Shown here: one piece after another, positions 8,989-17,096 of the stretch
Numbering within the stretch: the stretch's first letter is position 1
Layout of the letters: each line of letters opens with the position of its first letter
Origin: Streptomyces antimycoticus
Lineage (GTDB): Bacteria > Actinomycetota > Actinomycetes > Streptomycetales > Streptomycetaceae
DNA: 64,000 nucleotides
Reading direction: 5' to 3'
NCBI RefSeq assembly: GCF_005405925.1
Contig: NZ_BJHV01000001.1
Span: forward strand, 3,286,001 to 3,350,000
The notes under the pieces: generated by a model
Database searches by the model: none
Told to the model about the DNA's origin: nothing
Seen by the model: only the letters and a program-made list of their open reading frames with translations
Position numbers and translations under genes: made by a program

Positions 8989-9692
8989 ATGGCCAACGAC
9001 ATCTCCGTGCGCCGCCTCGACCTCGGCTACTTCGTCCGCCCCGCCGCTGAGACCGGCGGGCCGCAGCCACGGGTCGAGCCGCTGCTCGCCTATCTGGTGT
9101 GCCACGAGCGGGGGTTGGTCCTCTTCGACACCGGTATCGGCGCCGCCGACCCCGAGACCGAGGCGCACTACCGCCCGCGCCGCCGCGCCGTGCCGGACGC
9201 GCTGACGGCGGCCGGGGTCGCCCTCGCGGACGTCTCCCTCGTCGTGAACTGCCACCTCCACTTCGACCACTGCGGTGGCAATCCCCTACTGGCCGGCGCG
9301 CCGATCCTGGTCCAGGACGTGGAGCTGGCCACCGCGCGCGGGGGCGACTACACGTTCGAGGAGCTGCTGGACTTCCCCGGCGCCAGCTACGAGCAACTCG
9401 GCGGTGAGGCCGAGATCTGGCCGGGCGTCCACATCATCCCGACCCCCGGCCACACCGACGGCCATCAGTCACTGGTCGTGCGCCAGTCCGACGGCACGGT
9501 GATCCTCGCCGGTCAGGCGCATGACTTCGCCTCCGAGTTCAGCTCGGACCACCTGGCCCGCAGGGCGGCCCTCGATGGAGTGAGCCGCCGCTCCCCCCGT
9601 ACCACCCCTGGCTGGACCGGCTCCTCGACTTCGACCCCCACCGCGTGCTTTTCGCCCACGACTGCGCGGTCTGGGAGCCGTCGGACGGCTGA
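8989..9692 (+). CDS. Metallo-beta-lactamase-fold hydrolase (lactonase-like), frame broken near 9580
   Basis: Zinc-dependent hydrolase of the MBL fold. The zinc motif CHLHFDHCGG lies near residue 87, LVLFDTGIG near 42 and IPTPGHTDGHQSLVV near 150. The layout is that of N-acyl-homoserine-lactonase-like proteins, but the substrate is unknown. From ATG 8989 the frame runs on to 9723 with a nonsense tail after HLARRAALDG. The expected ending (PLPPYHPWLDRLLDFDPHRV ... LFAHDCAVWEPSDG) is read in another frame and stops at 9690-9692. One missing base between about 9577 and 9597 restores it. The GTGGG just before the ATG may serve as ribosome site. Confidence 0.8.
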
Positions 9693-10141
9693 CGGTCTCG
9701 TCTCGCGCCTTCGGCGCCTTTGAGCATGGGTCCGGGGGTGGGGGGGGCGCGGACTGCGTCGCCGGCCGCCGGGCCGTGGGTGGCGAGGCCGGTGGCGGCT
9801 CCCGTACTCAAAGGCTTGTGCCGATGCCGGACGACGGGGGTGGGGTACCCCTGGAAAACCTTTGACAAATTAGTTGCTTCAGATCAAGCGTTTTTCGGAA
9901 GGGGTACCCGGAAGGGCCGTCAGTCCGGCCGGGTCCCAGCCCAGGACCGCAGAAGCCGCCACCGGGCGCCACCACGACCGGTCCGTCGGTCGGCGACGAG
10001 GCCCGCGCCCCCACTCCCGTCCCCCTGCTCAATGGCGCCGAAGGCGCGAAACGAAACCCGCACCGCACCACCGGCGGCCCCAACACCGGAACGCGGCCAC
10101 GACGGTCACGCACTCCGTTGGCCGAAGGAGGCAACATCACC
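9693..10141. repeat. Long imperfect inverted repeat around an AT-rich, KpnI-bounded core
   Basis: This 450-base spacer contains no convincing gene. About 110 bases at its left end (from 9695) recur inverted at its right end (to about 10055). The best part is 23 of 24 matching bases between 9706-9729 and 10027-10050, and each arm contains its own GCGCC-TTC-GGCGC hairpin. The core carries GGTACCCC near 9844 and GGGTACCC near 9902, flanking a low-GC stretch with TTGACA at 9861-9866 and a near-palindrome TTGCTT-N5-CAAGCG. The right arm ends in the leader of the next gene. It could be a divergent regulatory node, a duplicated leader, or a non-autonomous mobile element. Confidence 0.6.
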
Positions 10142-10570
10142 ATGAGCGCCCAGCTCCCCCGCGCCGACTTCTCCCTCGTCTTCCCGCCCGACCCCGGCTG
10201 GGTCCGTACCGCCCGAGAAGCCGTCCGCACCGCCCTGCGCACCGCGAACCGCACCGACTTAACGGATACCGCTCTGCTCCTGACCTCCGAAGCCGTCACC
10301 AACGCCGTCAACGCCTGCCGGACCAACGGCTGCTCGGCCCCCGTCACCCTCTACGCCGAGTGGGGACCGTACGGCGCCCTGCGCGCTCTCGTGAGCGATG
10401 ACGCCCCCGGCCTCCCCGCCCAGCGCAGCCTCGCCCGGGACACGGCCGACGCCGAGAACGGCCGAGGGCTGCTCATCATCGGCAGCTCCGCCACCGACTG
10501 GGGTGTCTGCCACCACGGACCGGGCCCCGGGAAGGCGGTGTGGTTCCAGGTCAACGGGGCCGGTTCATGA
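10142..10570 (+). CDS. RsbW-like ATP-binding protein (anti-sigma-factor-type kinase), TTA codon
   Basis: A 142-residue GHKL-fold ATP-binding protein of the kind streptomycetes use as anti-sigma or regulatory kinases. N-box-like LLTSEAVTNAVNAC lies near residues 41-54, and the G-box-like ENGRGLLIIG near 101-110. The start ATG 10142 follows a strong AGGAGG site with 9-base spacing. Codon 40 (10259-10261) is TTA, so translation should depend on the bldA leucyl-tRNA and hence on developmental stage. A cognate sigma or anti-anti-sigma factor is not adjacent. The gene sits just after the long inverted repeat. Confidence 0.8.
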   Translation: MSAQLPRADFSLVFPPDPGWVRTAREAVRTALRTANRTDLTDTALLLTSEAVTNAVNACRTNGCSAPVTLYAEWGPYGALRALVSDDAPGLPAQRSLARDTADAENGRGLLIIGSSATDWGVCHHGPGPGKAVWFQVNGAGS

Positions 10571-10713
10571 GCGGTCCAGTTGCTCAATGGCCGACGTACA
10601 CGAGAGAGCTCGGGGCTCGTCCTTCTCACTTCGGGGCCGCGGGGCGGGTCCGCGCCATCCGCGGGGCTACGGTGACGCCACAACTCCCTGTCCATCGGCG
10701 TCTGGAGGATGGT

Positions 10714-11088
10714 GTGCGGTACAAAGGGCCGCTTCCGAAGCGGGTCACCGGCCGGTTCAATGCCTGGATGGTCGGGCTGCGGTCCTCTCCGCGGTGGGGG
10801 CGGTGGGTGAGTGGGCGGCTGACGGTGGTGACGTATACGGGGCGGCGGTCGGGCCGTACGTTCAGTACGCCGGTCGCCTATCAGCGCGCCGCCGACGTCG
10901 TCACGATCGCCGTCGCCATGCCCGAACGCAAGCTGTGGTGGCGGAACTTCACCGGTGAGGGCGGGCCGCTGGCGCTGGATCTGGACGGGGGCGAGCGGGT
11001 CGGGCACGGGGTCGCTCGGGTCGATGGGAAGGGGCGCGTCACCATCACGGTGCGGCTCGACGAGCGGCCCGCGCCGAACGGCCGCTGA
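10714..11088 (+). CDS. DUF385-type (deazaflavin/F420-dependent nitroreductase-like) protein
   Basis: A 124-residue protein with the split-barrel signature of the nitroreductase-family deazaflavin-dependent proteins: NAWMVGLRSSPRWGRWVSG, then LTVVTYTGRRSGRTFSTPVAY with the conserved TGRRSG phosphate-binding stretch near residues 54-59. Members bind F420 or flavin and act on diverse small molecules; no substrate can be named. I chose GTG 10714 because it sits 5 bases after GGAGG and matches family length. The frame is open further upstream to 10540 through unrelated sequence. An F420-using enzyme also occurs at 36488. Confidence 0.7.
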   Translation: MRYKGPLPKRVTGRFNAWMVGLRSSPRWGRWVSGRLTVVTYTGRRSGRTFSTPVAYQRAADVVTIAVAMPERKLWWRNFTGEGGPLALDLDGGERVGHGVARVDGKGRVTITVRLDERPAPNGR

Positions 11089-11171
11089 CGCCTACGGAAT
11101 TGCCATGGACCCTTCACGCCGCGTGCTGAGTCGCTGAGTAGGATCAACGGCCACACGGGGGAAGGGCATCA

Positions 11172-12275
11172 ATGAAACAGTTGTTGGGCGGCGCACGCCG
11201 CCGGGCGGCTCTGGTCGGCGGCGCCGTCGTGGTGCTGGTGGCGGCCGGGGTCGGGACCTGGGCCACGGACACCTGGCCGTTCGATGGGAAAGACAGCTAC
11301 TGCTGGGGCGCCTGGAAAGAGGACAGCGGGCCGGAGTTCCTGAGCGGCGAGGCGCTGGACGAGGACAACGCGAGCCGTACGTCCAAGGAGACCGCGCCGA
11401 CACCGCGGCAGCCGCGCGGGCGGTGCACCGTGGCGCTCCACTCCGAGCGCTACAGCAGCGATGGTGACAAGGTCACGGAGGATACCGAGGTCACGGTCGT
11501 CTACGGCCCCGCGCCCGAGGGCGCCGCGCGGCGCATGGAGTGGATCGGCGGATACCTCGGCGACCGGGCGATGCCGCTTCCCGACCGGCTGCCGGGCGCC
11601 ACCGACGGCGCTCATGCGCTGCTGGTGCTGCCCAAGGGGTGCGACACCCACGACGGGCGGCCGACCGCGGTGACGCTCGACTCGACGGCGCGGTCGGTCT
11701 ACCCCGACTCCACGATGTCGGCCAGTGCGGGGCTCGGCGGCTCGCAGTCCGTGGCCCAGTTGCTCGTGGCGGTCGCCAACCGGGCGATGGAGAAGACGGG
11801 TTGCGCCCCGGCGAAGCCGCTCGAGGCCGTCTCGCCGATGCCCACCCTGCCCGAGGAGGAGGCGTCCTTCTTCACCCGCGCCTGCCGGATCAGGGGCCTG
11901 GAGTTCGGCGAGAAGGAGGCCCGCGACCTGGAGTACCAGGTCGGCGCGGTCACCCGGGACCTCCAGTCCTGTTCGGTACGGACGGAGCACGGTGAAGGCA
12001 GGTACTTCGACGCCCTGATGGTCGCCGAGCCGCGGCTCTCCGCGCTGTTCGACGGGGCCACCGGCAGCAAGGCGCCGGCGCGCGGCTGGCGCGGTACGGG
12101 GGTCTTCGCCGACGACTACAAGGTCGTACGGGCCGACTGCGCGGGGCGTCCGCTCACCGTGCTGATGCTCGCCCCGTCGCTGCACGAGACGACTCCGTAC
12201 TTCGCCGACTTCGCCAACGCCGTGGCGCGACGCGTCGGTTGCGCGCCCGTCGCACCTGGGGGATCCGACCGATGA
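11172..12275 (+). CDS. Membrane-anchored extracytoplasmic protein of unknown function (paralogue 1)
   Basis: A 367-residue protein with a basic start and one membrane segment at residues 12-30 (ALVGGAVVVLVAAGVGTWA), leaving the remainder outside the cell. After the anchor comes DSYCWGAW, which aligns with DRACWGSF in the next gene. Several spaced cysteines (CTVAL, GCDTHDG, TGCAPA, ACRIRG, DLQSC, RADCAG, VGCAP) suggest disulfides. No known domain was recognised. It overlaps the downstream paralogue by ATGA, so the two are co-translated and may form a complex. Confidence 0.75.
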   Translation: MKQLLGGARRRAALVGGAVVVLVAAGVGTWATDTWPFDGKDSYCWGAWKEDSGPEFLSGEALDEDNASRTSKETAPTPRQPRGRCTVALHSERYSSDGDKVTEDTEVTVVYGPAPEGAARRMEWIGGYLGDRAMPLPDRLPGATDGAHALLVLPKGCDTHDGRPTAVTLDSTARSVYPDSTMSASAGLGGSQSVAQLLVAVANRAMEKTGCAPAKPLEAVSPMPTLPEEEASFFTRACRIRGLEFGEKEARDLEYQVGAVTRDLQSCSVRTEHGEGRYFDALMVAEPRLSALFDGATGSKAPARGWRGTGVFADDYKVVRADCAGRPLTVLMLAPSLHETTPYFADFANAVARRVGCAPVAPGGSDR

Positions 12276-13468
12276 GCGACTCCGAGAACGACAACAGCGA
12301 CGAGAGCAGGGCGAGCGACGAGCGCGTGCCCCTCCACGAGCGGCGCCGCCCCTGGTGGCACTGGCAGCGCCTGACCGGCAGTCGGCTGCGGCTCGCCGTG
12401 ACCACTGGCGTGACCGCGGCCGTCGTGGGAGCGCTGCTCGGTGGCGCGGGCGTGGCCTGGCGGGCCGAGGCGGGTCCGTTCGCGGACGACCGGGCCTGCT
12501 GGGGGTCCTTCAGCCGGGACGATGCGGCGGCGCTGTTCAAGGGCAAAGTCGGCGGCACAGCGGACGTAGAGAGCTCCGAGGTGCCGATCACCAGCGATCG
12601 CACCGGCGCCGAGGGCTCGTCCGGCCAATGCCTGCTGACCTCGGACGGCTCGCGGATCACCGTCCAGGCGCATCAGTTGGACACCCGGTTCGGCGGCTCG
12701 GGCGATCAGTGGGCCGATGAGTTCCTGTCCGCGCGGCTCACCCCGCTGGGCGATGGCCTGCTGGGCATGGCCTCGGACACCCGGGCCTGGCTCGCGGTGC
12801 CCGACGGCTGCATCGGCCGGCCGAGTGATATGGACGTCACCGGCGGTCCGACCGTGATCGATCTGGCAACCGGCTGGACGATCTACGACGACGAGGTCAG
12901 CGCGGAGGCCCGCGATCGACTCGCGCGTGCCGTGGTCAGGTTGGTCAACCACTACATGACCGAGAAGGGGTGCACGGGCACCATCGCCGATCCGACCGGC
13001 CGGATGCCGGAGCCGCCACGGTTCCTGGACGAGAAGAAGGACGCCATGTGCGGCATCAAGGGGCTGCCGCTCCCCCGCGGATACGGGCGCGATTCGCTGG
13101 GCCGCACCCTGGTGACCCGGGGCGCGGGGCCAGTGCGCACCTGCGACCGCCGGGTGCTCTTCCACCATCCCGAACTGCGGCTGATGACGGTGGAGGATCC
13201 CCGGCTCGCGATGCTCTACGCGCAACTGTCCAGGGACGGCGCAAAGGAACCGGTCAAGGCCGGTGATGAGGACGGATACGGCTTCGTCCGCGACGACATG
13301 GGGCTGTTCCAGGCCGAGTGCCAGACCGGCCCGGTCACCTTCTTGATCCGGGCGGACAGCGCCCGGCGCCCCGCCGACATCCGTACGCTCCTTCCCCGCT
13401 TCGTAGCGGCGGAGGCGGACCGCATCGGCTGCGGGCCCCTGCACATCACGCTGCCCGCGAAGGGGTGA
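12272..13468 (+). CDS. Membrane-anchored extracytoplasmic protein of unknown function (paralogue 2)
   Basis: A 398-residue protein with an acidic cytoplasmic tail of about 45 residues, one membrane segment near residues 45-65 (LAVTTGVTAAVVGALLGGAG) and an extracellular domain. That domain begins ADDRACWGSF and shares its order of motifs with the upstream gene: a charged C-terminal MLYAQL/LSALFDG region, C-rich strands, and a final IGCGPL matching VGCAPV. It is therefore a diverged tandem duplicate. Coupled to the upstream gene by ATGA, it ends at a bidirectional terminator facing glnE. Function unknown. Confidence 0.75.
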   Translation: MSDSENDNSDESRASDERVPLHERRRPWWHWQRLTGSRLRLAVTTGVTAAVVGALLGGAGVAWRAEAGPFADDRACWGSFSRDDAAALFKGKVGGTADVESSEVPITSDRTGAEGSSGQCLLTSDGSRITVQAHQLDTRFGGSGDQWADEFLSARLTPLGDGLLGMASDTRAWLAVPDGCIGRPSDMDVTGGPTVIDLATGWTIYDDEVSAEARDRLARAVVRLVNHYMTEKGCTGTIADPTGRMPEPPRFLDEKKDAMCGIKGLPLPRGYGRDSLGRTLVTRGAGPVRTCDRRVLFHHPELRLMTVEDPRLAMLYAQLSRDGAKEPVKAGDEDGYGFVRDDMGLFQAECQTGPVTFLIRADSARRPADIRTLLPRFVAAEADRIGCGPLHITLPAKG

Positions 13469-13477
13469 GCCGGGGCG

Positions 13478-13508
13478 CCGGGGGCGGTCCGCCCGGACCC
13501 GCCCCCGG
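13478..13508. terminator. Bidirectional hairpin between convergent genes
   Basis: A perfect 10-base stem (CCGGGGGCGG / CCGCCCCCGG) with an 11-base loop lies in the 48-base gap between the stop at 13468 and the glnE stop at 13517, so it can serve both strands. Confidence 0.6.
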
Positions 13509-13516
13509 CCCCCGTA

Positions 13517-16500
13517 TCAGCTCTCGTAGTCGTAGAAGAGCCGCTCCACCACCGCCCGCGCCCGGCGGGTGATGCGGCGGTAGTCGTCCAGCATCTCGCC
13601 GACGTGGCCGGGGCCGTAGCCCAGGTAGCGGCCCACGGCGGCCAGTTCGCGGACGTCCGTGGGGAAGGTGTCGCCCGCGCGGCCGCGGACCAGCATGACG
13701 GCGTTGCGGACGCGGCTGGCGAGGACCCATGCCTCGTCCAGGGTCTGGGCGTCCTCGGTGGAGATCAGCTCGGCGGCGTGGGCGGCGGCCAGGGCCTCGC
13801 GGGTGCGGGTGGTGCGCAGGCCCGGCTCGGCCCAGCCGTGGCGCATCTGGAGGAGCTGAACGGTCCACTCGACATCGCTGAGGCCGCCCCGGCCCAGCTT
13901 GGCGTGGGTGGTGGGGTCGGCCCCGCGCGGCAGCCGCTCGGACTCCATCCGGGCCTTGAGCCGCCGGATCTCGCGGATCGCGTCCTCGCCCAGCCCCTCG
14001 GCCGGATACCGCAGCGGATCGATCAGCTCGATGAACCGCCGGCCGAGCCCGGGGTCGCCGGCCACCGGCTCGGCGCGCAGCAGCGCCTGGCTCTCCCACA
14101 CCAGCGACCAGCGGCGGTAGTAGGCGGCGTACGAGCCCAGCGTGCGCACCAGTGGCCCGGACTTGCCCTCGGGGCGCAGGTCGGCGTCGATGAGCAGGGG
14201 CGGGTCGGTGGTCGGGAGCTGGAGCAGCCGGCGCATCTCGTTGGCCACGGCGAACGCGGCGCGGGCGGCCTCCTGTTCATCGGCTCCCTCGCGCGGCTCA
14301 TGGACGAAGAGCACATCCGCGTCGGAGCCGTAGCTGAGCTCATGGCCGCCGAAGCGGCCCAGGCCGATGACGGCGAAGCGGGTGGGCAGCTCATCGCCCC
14401 AGGTGTCGCGGACGGCGGCGCGCAGGGCGCCGGCGAGGGTCGCGGCGTTCAGATCGGACAGGGCGTCGCCGACCATGTCGATCAGCGCCGCGGCGTCCAC
14501 GGGGGGTTCGGCGGCGGGGACGGCGGGCCGGGCCGGCATATGAGGTTCGGATTCCCGCAGGGCGCTGGGGACCTCGGGCGCCCTGGCCGGCGAGGGGGCG
14601 GGCGCCGTCACCGTCGGTCCCGTGGCCCGGCCCGGCGTCCGCTCCTCCGACAGCGGCCAGCTCACGGTCGGGCGCACCTCGCCGTTGGCCAGCCGGGCGC
14701 TTTCGATGACGTCCGCGGCCGCCGTACGGAACATCTCGCGCCGCCGCACCCCGCGCGCCACCGCGACCGCCTGCTCGGCGCCGTCGGCGCGCCCGACGGC
14801 GGCCAGCACCTCCTGCTCCAGATGGGCCCGGCCGCGCGGGCGCAGCCCCTCCGGGTCGCCGAGCAGGGCGACCGCCTCGGGGGCGCGCAGCAGCAGATCG
14901 GGGGCGAGGCGCCCGGCGGAGAGCACCCGGGCCAGGTTCTCGGCGGCGGCGCCCTCGTCGCGCAGCAGCCGCAGGTACCAGGGCGTCTTGCCGAGCGCGT
15001 CCGAGACCTTGCGGAAGCCCAGCAGCCCGGCATCCGGGTCGGCGGAATCGGCGAACCAGCCCAGCAGCACCGGCAGCAACGTCCGCTGAATCGCCGCTTT
15101 TCGGGTCACACCGGAGGCCAGCGCCTCCAGATGGCGGAGCGCACCGGCCGGGTCCGCGTACCCCAGAGCCGTGAGGCGCTGACCGGCCGCCTCGGGGCTG
15201 AGCCGGATCTCGCCGGGCTGGAGCTGGGCGACGGCGTCCAGCAGCGGCCGGTAGAAGAGCTTCTCGTGCAGCCGCCGCACTTCGCGGGCGTGCCGCCGCC
15301 AGGCGGTGCCCAGTTCGGTCACCGGCTCGGTGCGGAACCCCAGCGACCGGCCGAGGCGGCGCTGATCGGCCTCGCCCTCGGGCATCAGATGGGTGCGGCG
15401 CAGCCGGTAGAGCTGGAGGCGGTGCTCCATGGTGCGCAGAAAGCGGTACGCGGCGTCCAGCGCGGCGGCGTCGGTGCGCCCCACATAGCCGCCCGCGGCC
15501 AGGGCCGCGAGCGCGTCCAGCGTCGTACCGCTGCGCAGCGACTCATCGGACCGCCCGTGCACCAACTGGAGCAGCTGGACGGCGAACTCGACGTCGCGCA
15601 GCCCCCCGGGGCCCAGCTTGAGCTCGCGGTCGACCTCGGAGACGGGGATGTTCTCGACCACCCGGCGGCGCATCTGCTGCACATCGGGGATGAAGTTCTC
15701 GCGCTCGACGGCCTGCCAGACCATCGGCGCGAGGGCGTCCACATACGCCTGGCCGAGCCCGGCGTCGCCCGCCATCGGCCGGGCCTTCAGCAGCGCCTGG
15801 AACTCCCAGGTCTTGGCCCAGCGCTGGTAGTACGCCAGATGGCTGGAGAGGGTCCGCACCAGCGGGCCGTTGCGCCCCTCGGGGCGGAGGTTGGCGTCGA
15901 CGGGCCAAATGGTGCCCTCGACGGTGACATCGGAGCAGACCCGCATCAGCCGGGAGGCGAGCCGGGTGGCGGCCCGCACCGCCTCGTCCTCCTGGACCCC
16001 CTCGACCGCCTCCGCCACGAAGATCACGTCCACATCGGAGACGTAATTGAGCTCGCGGCCGCCGCATTTGCCCATGCCGATCACGGCCAGCTTGCAGGCG
16101 GCGGCGTCCTGCGGCTCCTCCTCGACCGCGATCTCCAGCGCGGCCCGCAGCGTCGCGGTCGCCAGGTCGGCCAGTTCCGCGGCCGTCTGGGTGATGTCGA
16201 TGGTGCCGCACACATCGCGGGCCGCGATGGCCAGCAGCGCCCGGCGGTAGGCGACGCGCAACGCGTCGGGCCGGGGCAGCCCCGCCCCGGGCGCGCCCCA
16301 GACCCCCTCGGCCAGGGCCCGTTCGAACTCGGGGGTGGCCGGATGCAGATCGGCCGACTCATAGGTCACCAGGGCGTGCCAGTCCCCCGGGTGGCGGGCG
16401 AGGTGGTCGCCCAGCGCCTCGGAGGCGCCGAGCACCCCGAGCAGCCGGTCGCGCAGCGGTTTGGCGGTGACGAGGGTGTCCAGCAGCGCCTGCCGCGAAC

Positions 16501-16753
16501 CGGCCCGCTGCCCGCCGTTCGGCTTCCCCGCCTCCCCCTCGTCCTCCGGCAGCGCCTCGACGAGCCGTACGAGCCCGAGCAGCGCCAGATCCGGGTCGGC
16601 GGTCGCGCCGAGCGCCTCCAGCAGCACCGAATCGCTGCGCACCGAGGCCAGCTCGGGCGCGTCCAGCAGCCGCTGGGCGGCCGAGGCGTCGGTGAAACCG
16701 TGCCGCAGCAGCCGGGTGACATTGCTGCTCCTGCGTCCCTGCGGTACGGACAT
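13517..16753 (-). CDS. glnE: Bifunctional glutamine-synthetase adenylyltransferase/deadenylylase GlnE
   Basis: A 1078-residue cytosolic enzyme that attaches and removes AMP on the regulatory tyrosine of GlnA-type glutamine synthetase. Two nucleotidyltransferase domains are visible: GGRELNYVSDVDVIFV near residue 232 (deadenylylase half) and GGHELSYGSDADVLFV near 804 (adenylylase half), each followed by a GlnD-PII-type helical region with EVDRELKLGPGGLRDVEF and TTHAKLGRGGLSDVEW. Residues 690-730 form a Pro/Ala/Glu-rich linker longer than in E. coli. ATG 16753 opens MSVPQGRR. The gene is convergent with the paralogue pair and follows the GS-like gene at 17097 in the same direction after a strong terminator. 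Confidence 0.97.
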   Translation of the reverse strand: MSVPQGRRSSNVTRLLRHGFTDASAAQRLLDAPELASVRSDSVLLEALGATADPDLALLGLVRLVEALPEDEGEAGKPNGGQRAGSRQALLDTLVTAKPLRDRLLGVLGASEALGDHLARHPGDWHALVTYESADLHPATPEFERALAEGVWGAPGAGLPRPDALRVAYRRALLAIAARDVCGTIDITQTAAELADLATATLRAALEIAVEEEPQDAAACKLAVIGMGKCGGRELNYVSDVDVIFVAEAVEGVQEDEAVRAATRLASRLMRVCSDVTVEGTIWPVDANLRPEGRNGPLVRTLSSHLAYYQRWAKTWEFQALLKARPMAGDAGLGQAYVDALAPMVWQAVERENFIPDVQQMRRRVVENIPVSEVDRELKLGPGGLRDVEFAVQLLQLVHGRSDESLRSGTTLDALAALAAGGYVGRTDAAALDAAYRFLRTMEHRLQLYRLRRTHLMPEGEADQRRLGRSLGFRTEPVTELGTAWRRHAREVRRLHEKLFYRPLLDAVAQLQPGEIRLSPEAAGQRLTALGYADPAGALRHLEALASGVTRKAAIQRTLLPVLLGWFADSADPDAGLLGFRKVSDALGKTPWYLRLLRDEGAAAENLARVLSAGRLAPDLLLRAPEAVALLGDPEGLRPRGRAHLEQEVLAAVGRADGAEQAVAVARGVRRREMFRTAAADVIESARLANGEVRPTVSWPLSEERTPGRATGPTVTAPAPSPARAPEVPSALRESEPHMPARPAVPAAEPPVDAAALIDMVGDALSDLNAATLAGALRAAVRDTWGDELPTRFAVIGLGRFGGHELSYGSDADVLFVHEPREGADEQEAARAAFAVANEMRRLLQLPTTDPPLLIDADLRPEGKSGPLVRTLGSYAAYYRRWSLVWESQALLRAEPVAGDPGLGRRFIELIDPLRYPAEGLGEDAIREIRRLKARMESERLPRGADPTTHAKLGRGGLSDVEWTVQLLQMRHGWAEPGLRTTRTREALAAAHAAELISTEDAQTLDEAWVLASRVRNAVMLVRGRAGDTFPTDVRELAAVGRYLGYGPGHVGEMLDDYRRITRRARAVVERLFYDYES

Positions 16754-17096
16754 CGCGCCGCCTCCCGTCCCTGGTCGACTCCGCGCCGGTCGACCACCCG
16801 CACACCGATGATCAAAGGCGCCGCTGACGAGCCTAAGCGACCCCGAGGGCGAAGCGGCAGGTCCGGGCGGGGTCAGACGGCGACGAAACGGGCCCGCGGC
16901 TCACCGTGGAGACGGCCCGGCGGGAGCCTGCGGCCGTAGGCGACCCCGTCGAGGTCGGCCCCGAAGAACTTCAGGCTCTCTCACAGCCAGAAGCGACGGT
17001 TAGGGACGCGTGGGCGGAATGAGACGAGCCGGGCCGGCGTCGTAACGACGCCGACCCGGCTCGTCGGTCCAGCGGGGCACACCCGCTGACCTGCGC
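16754..17096. other. Spacer between glnE and the glutamine synthetase gene
   Basis: A 343-base gap holding the terminator at 17024-17064. Nothing else is recognisable as a gene. The glnE promoter must lie in the left two thirds, but no clear -35/-10 pair was seen. Confidence 0.4.
17024..17064 (-). terminator. Strong hairpin terminator downstream of the glutamine synthetase gene
   Basis: A 19-base stem with one G-U-type mismatch and a TAA loop (arms 17024-17042 and 17046-17064), 32 bases after the glutamine synthetase stop on the minus strand. It separates that gene from glnE. Confidence 0.75.

Noticed and set aside
9720..10145. A 141-residue open frame across the inverted repeat
   Set aside because: Arg/Pro/Ser-rich translation, no ribosome site, and overlap with the structured repeat and the leader of the next gene.
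13604..16939. An 1111-residue open frame antisense to glnE
   Set aside because: It is a compositional shadow of a high-G+C gene: His/Gly/Arg-rich, without motifs, and glnE is unmistakable on the other strand.
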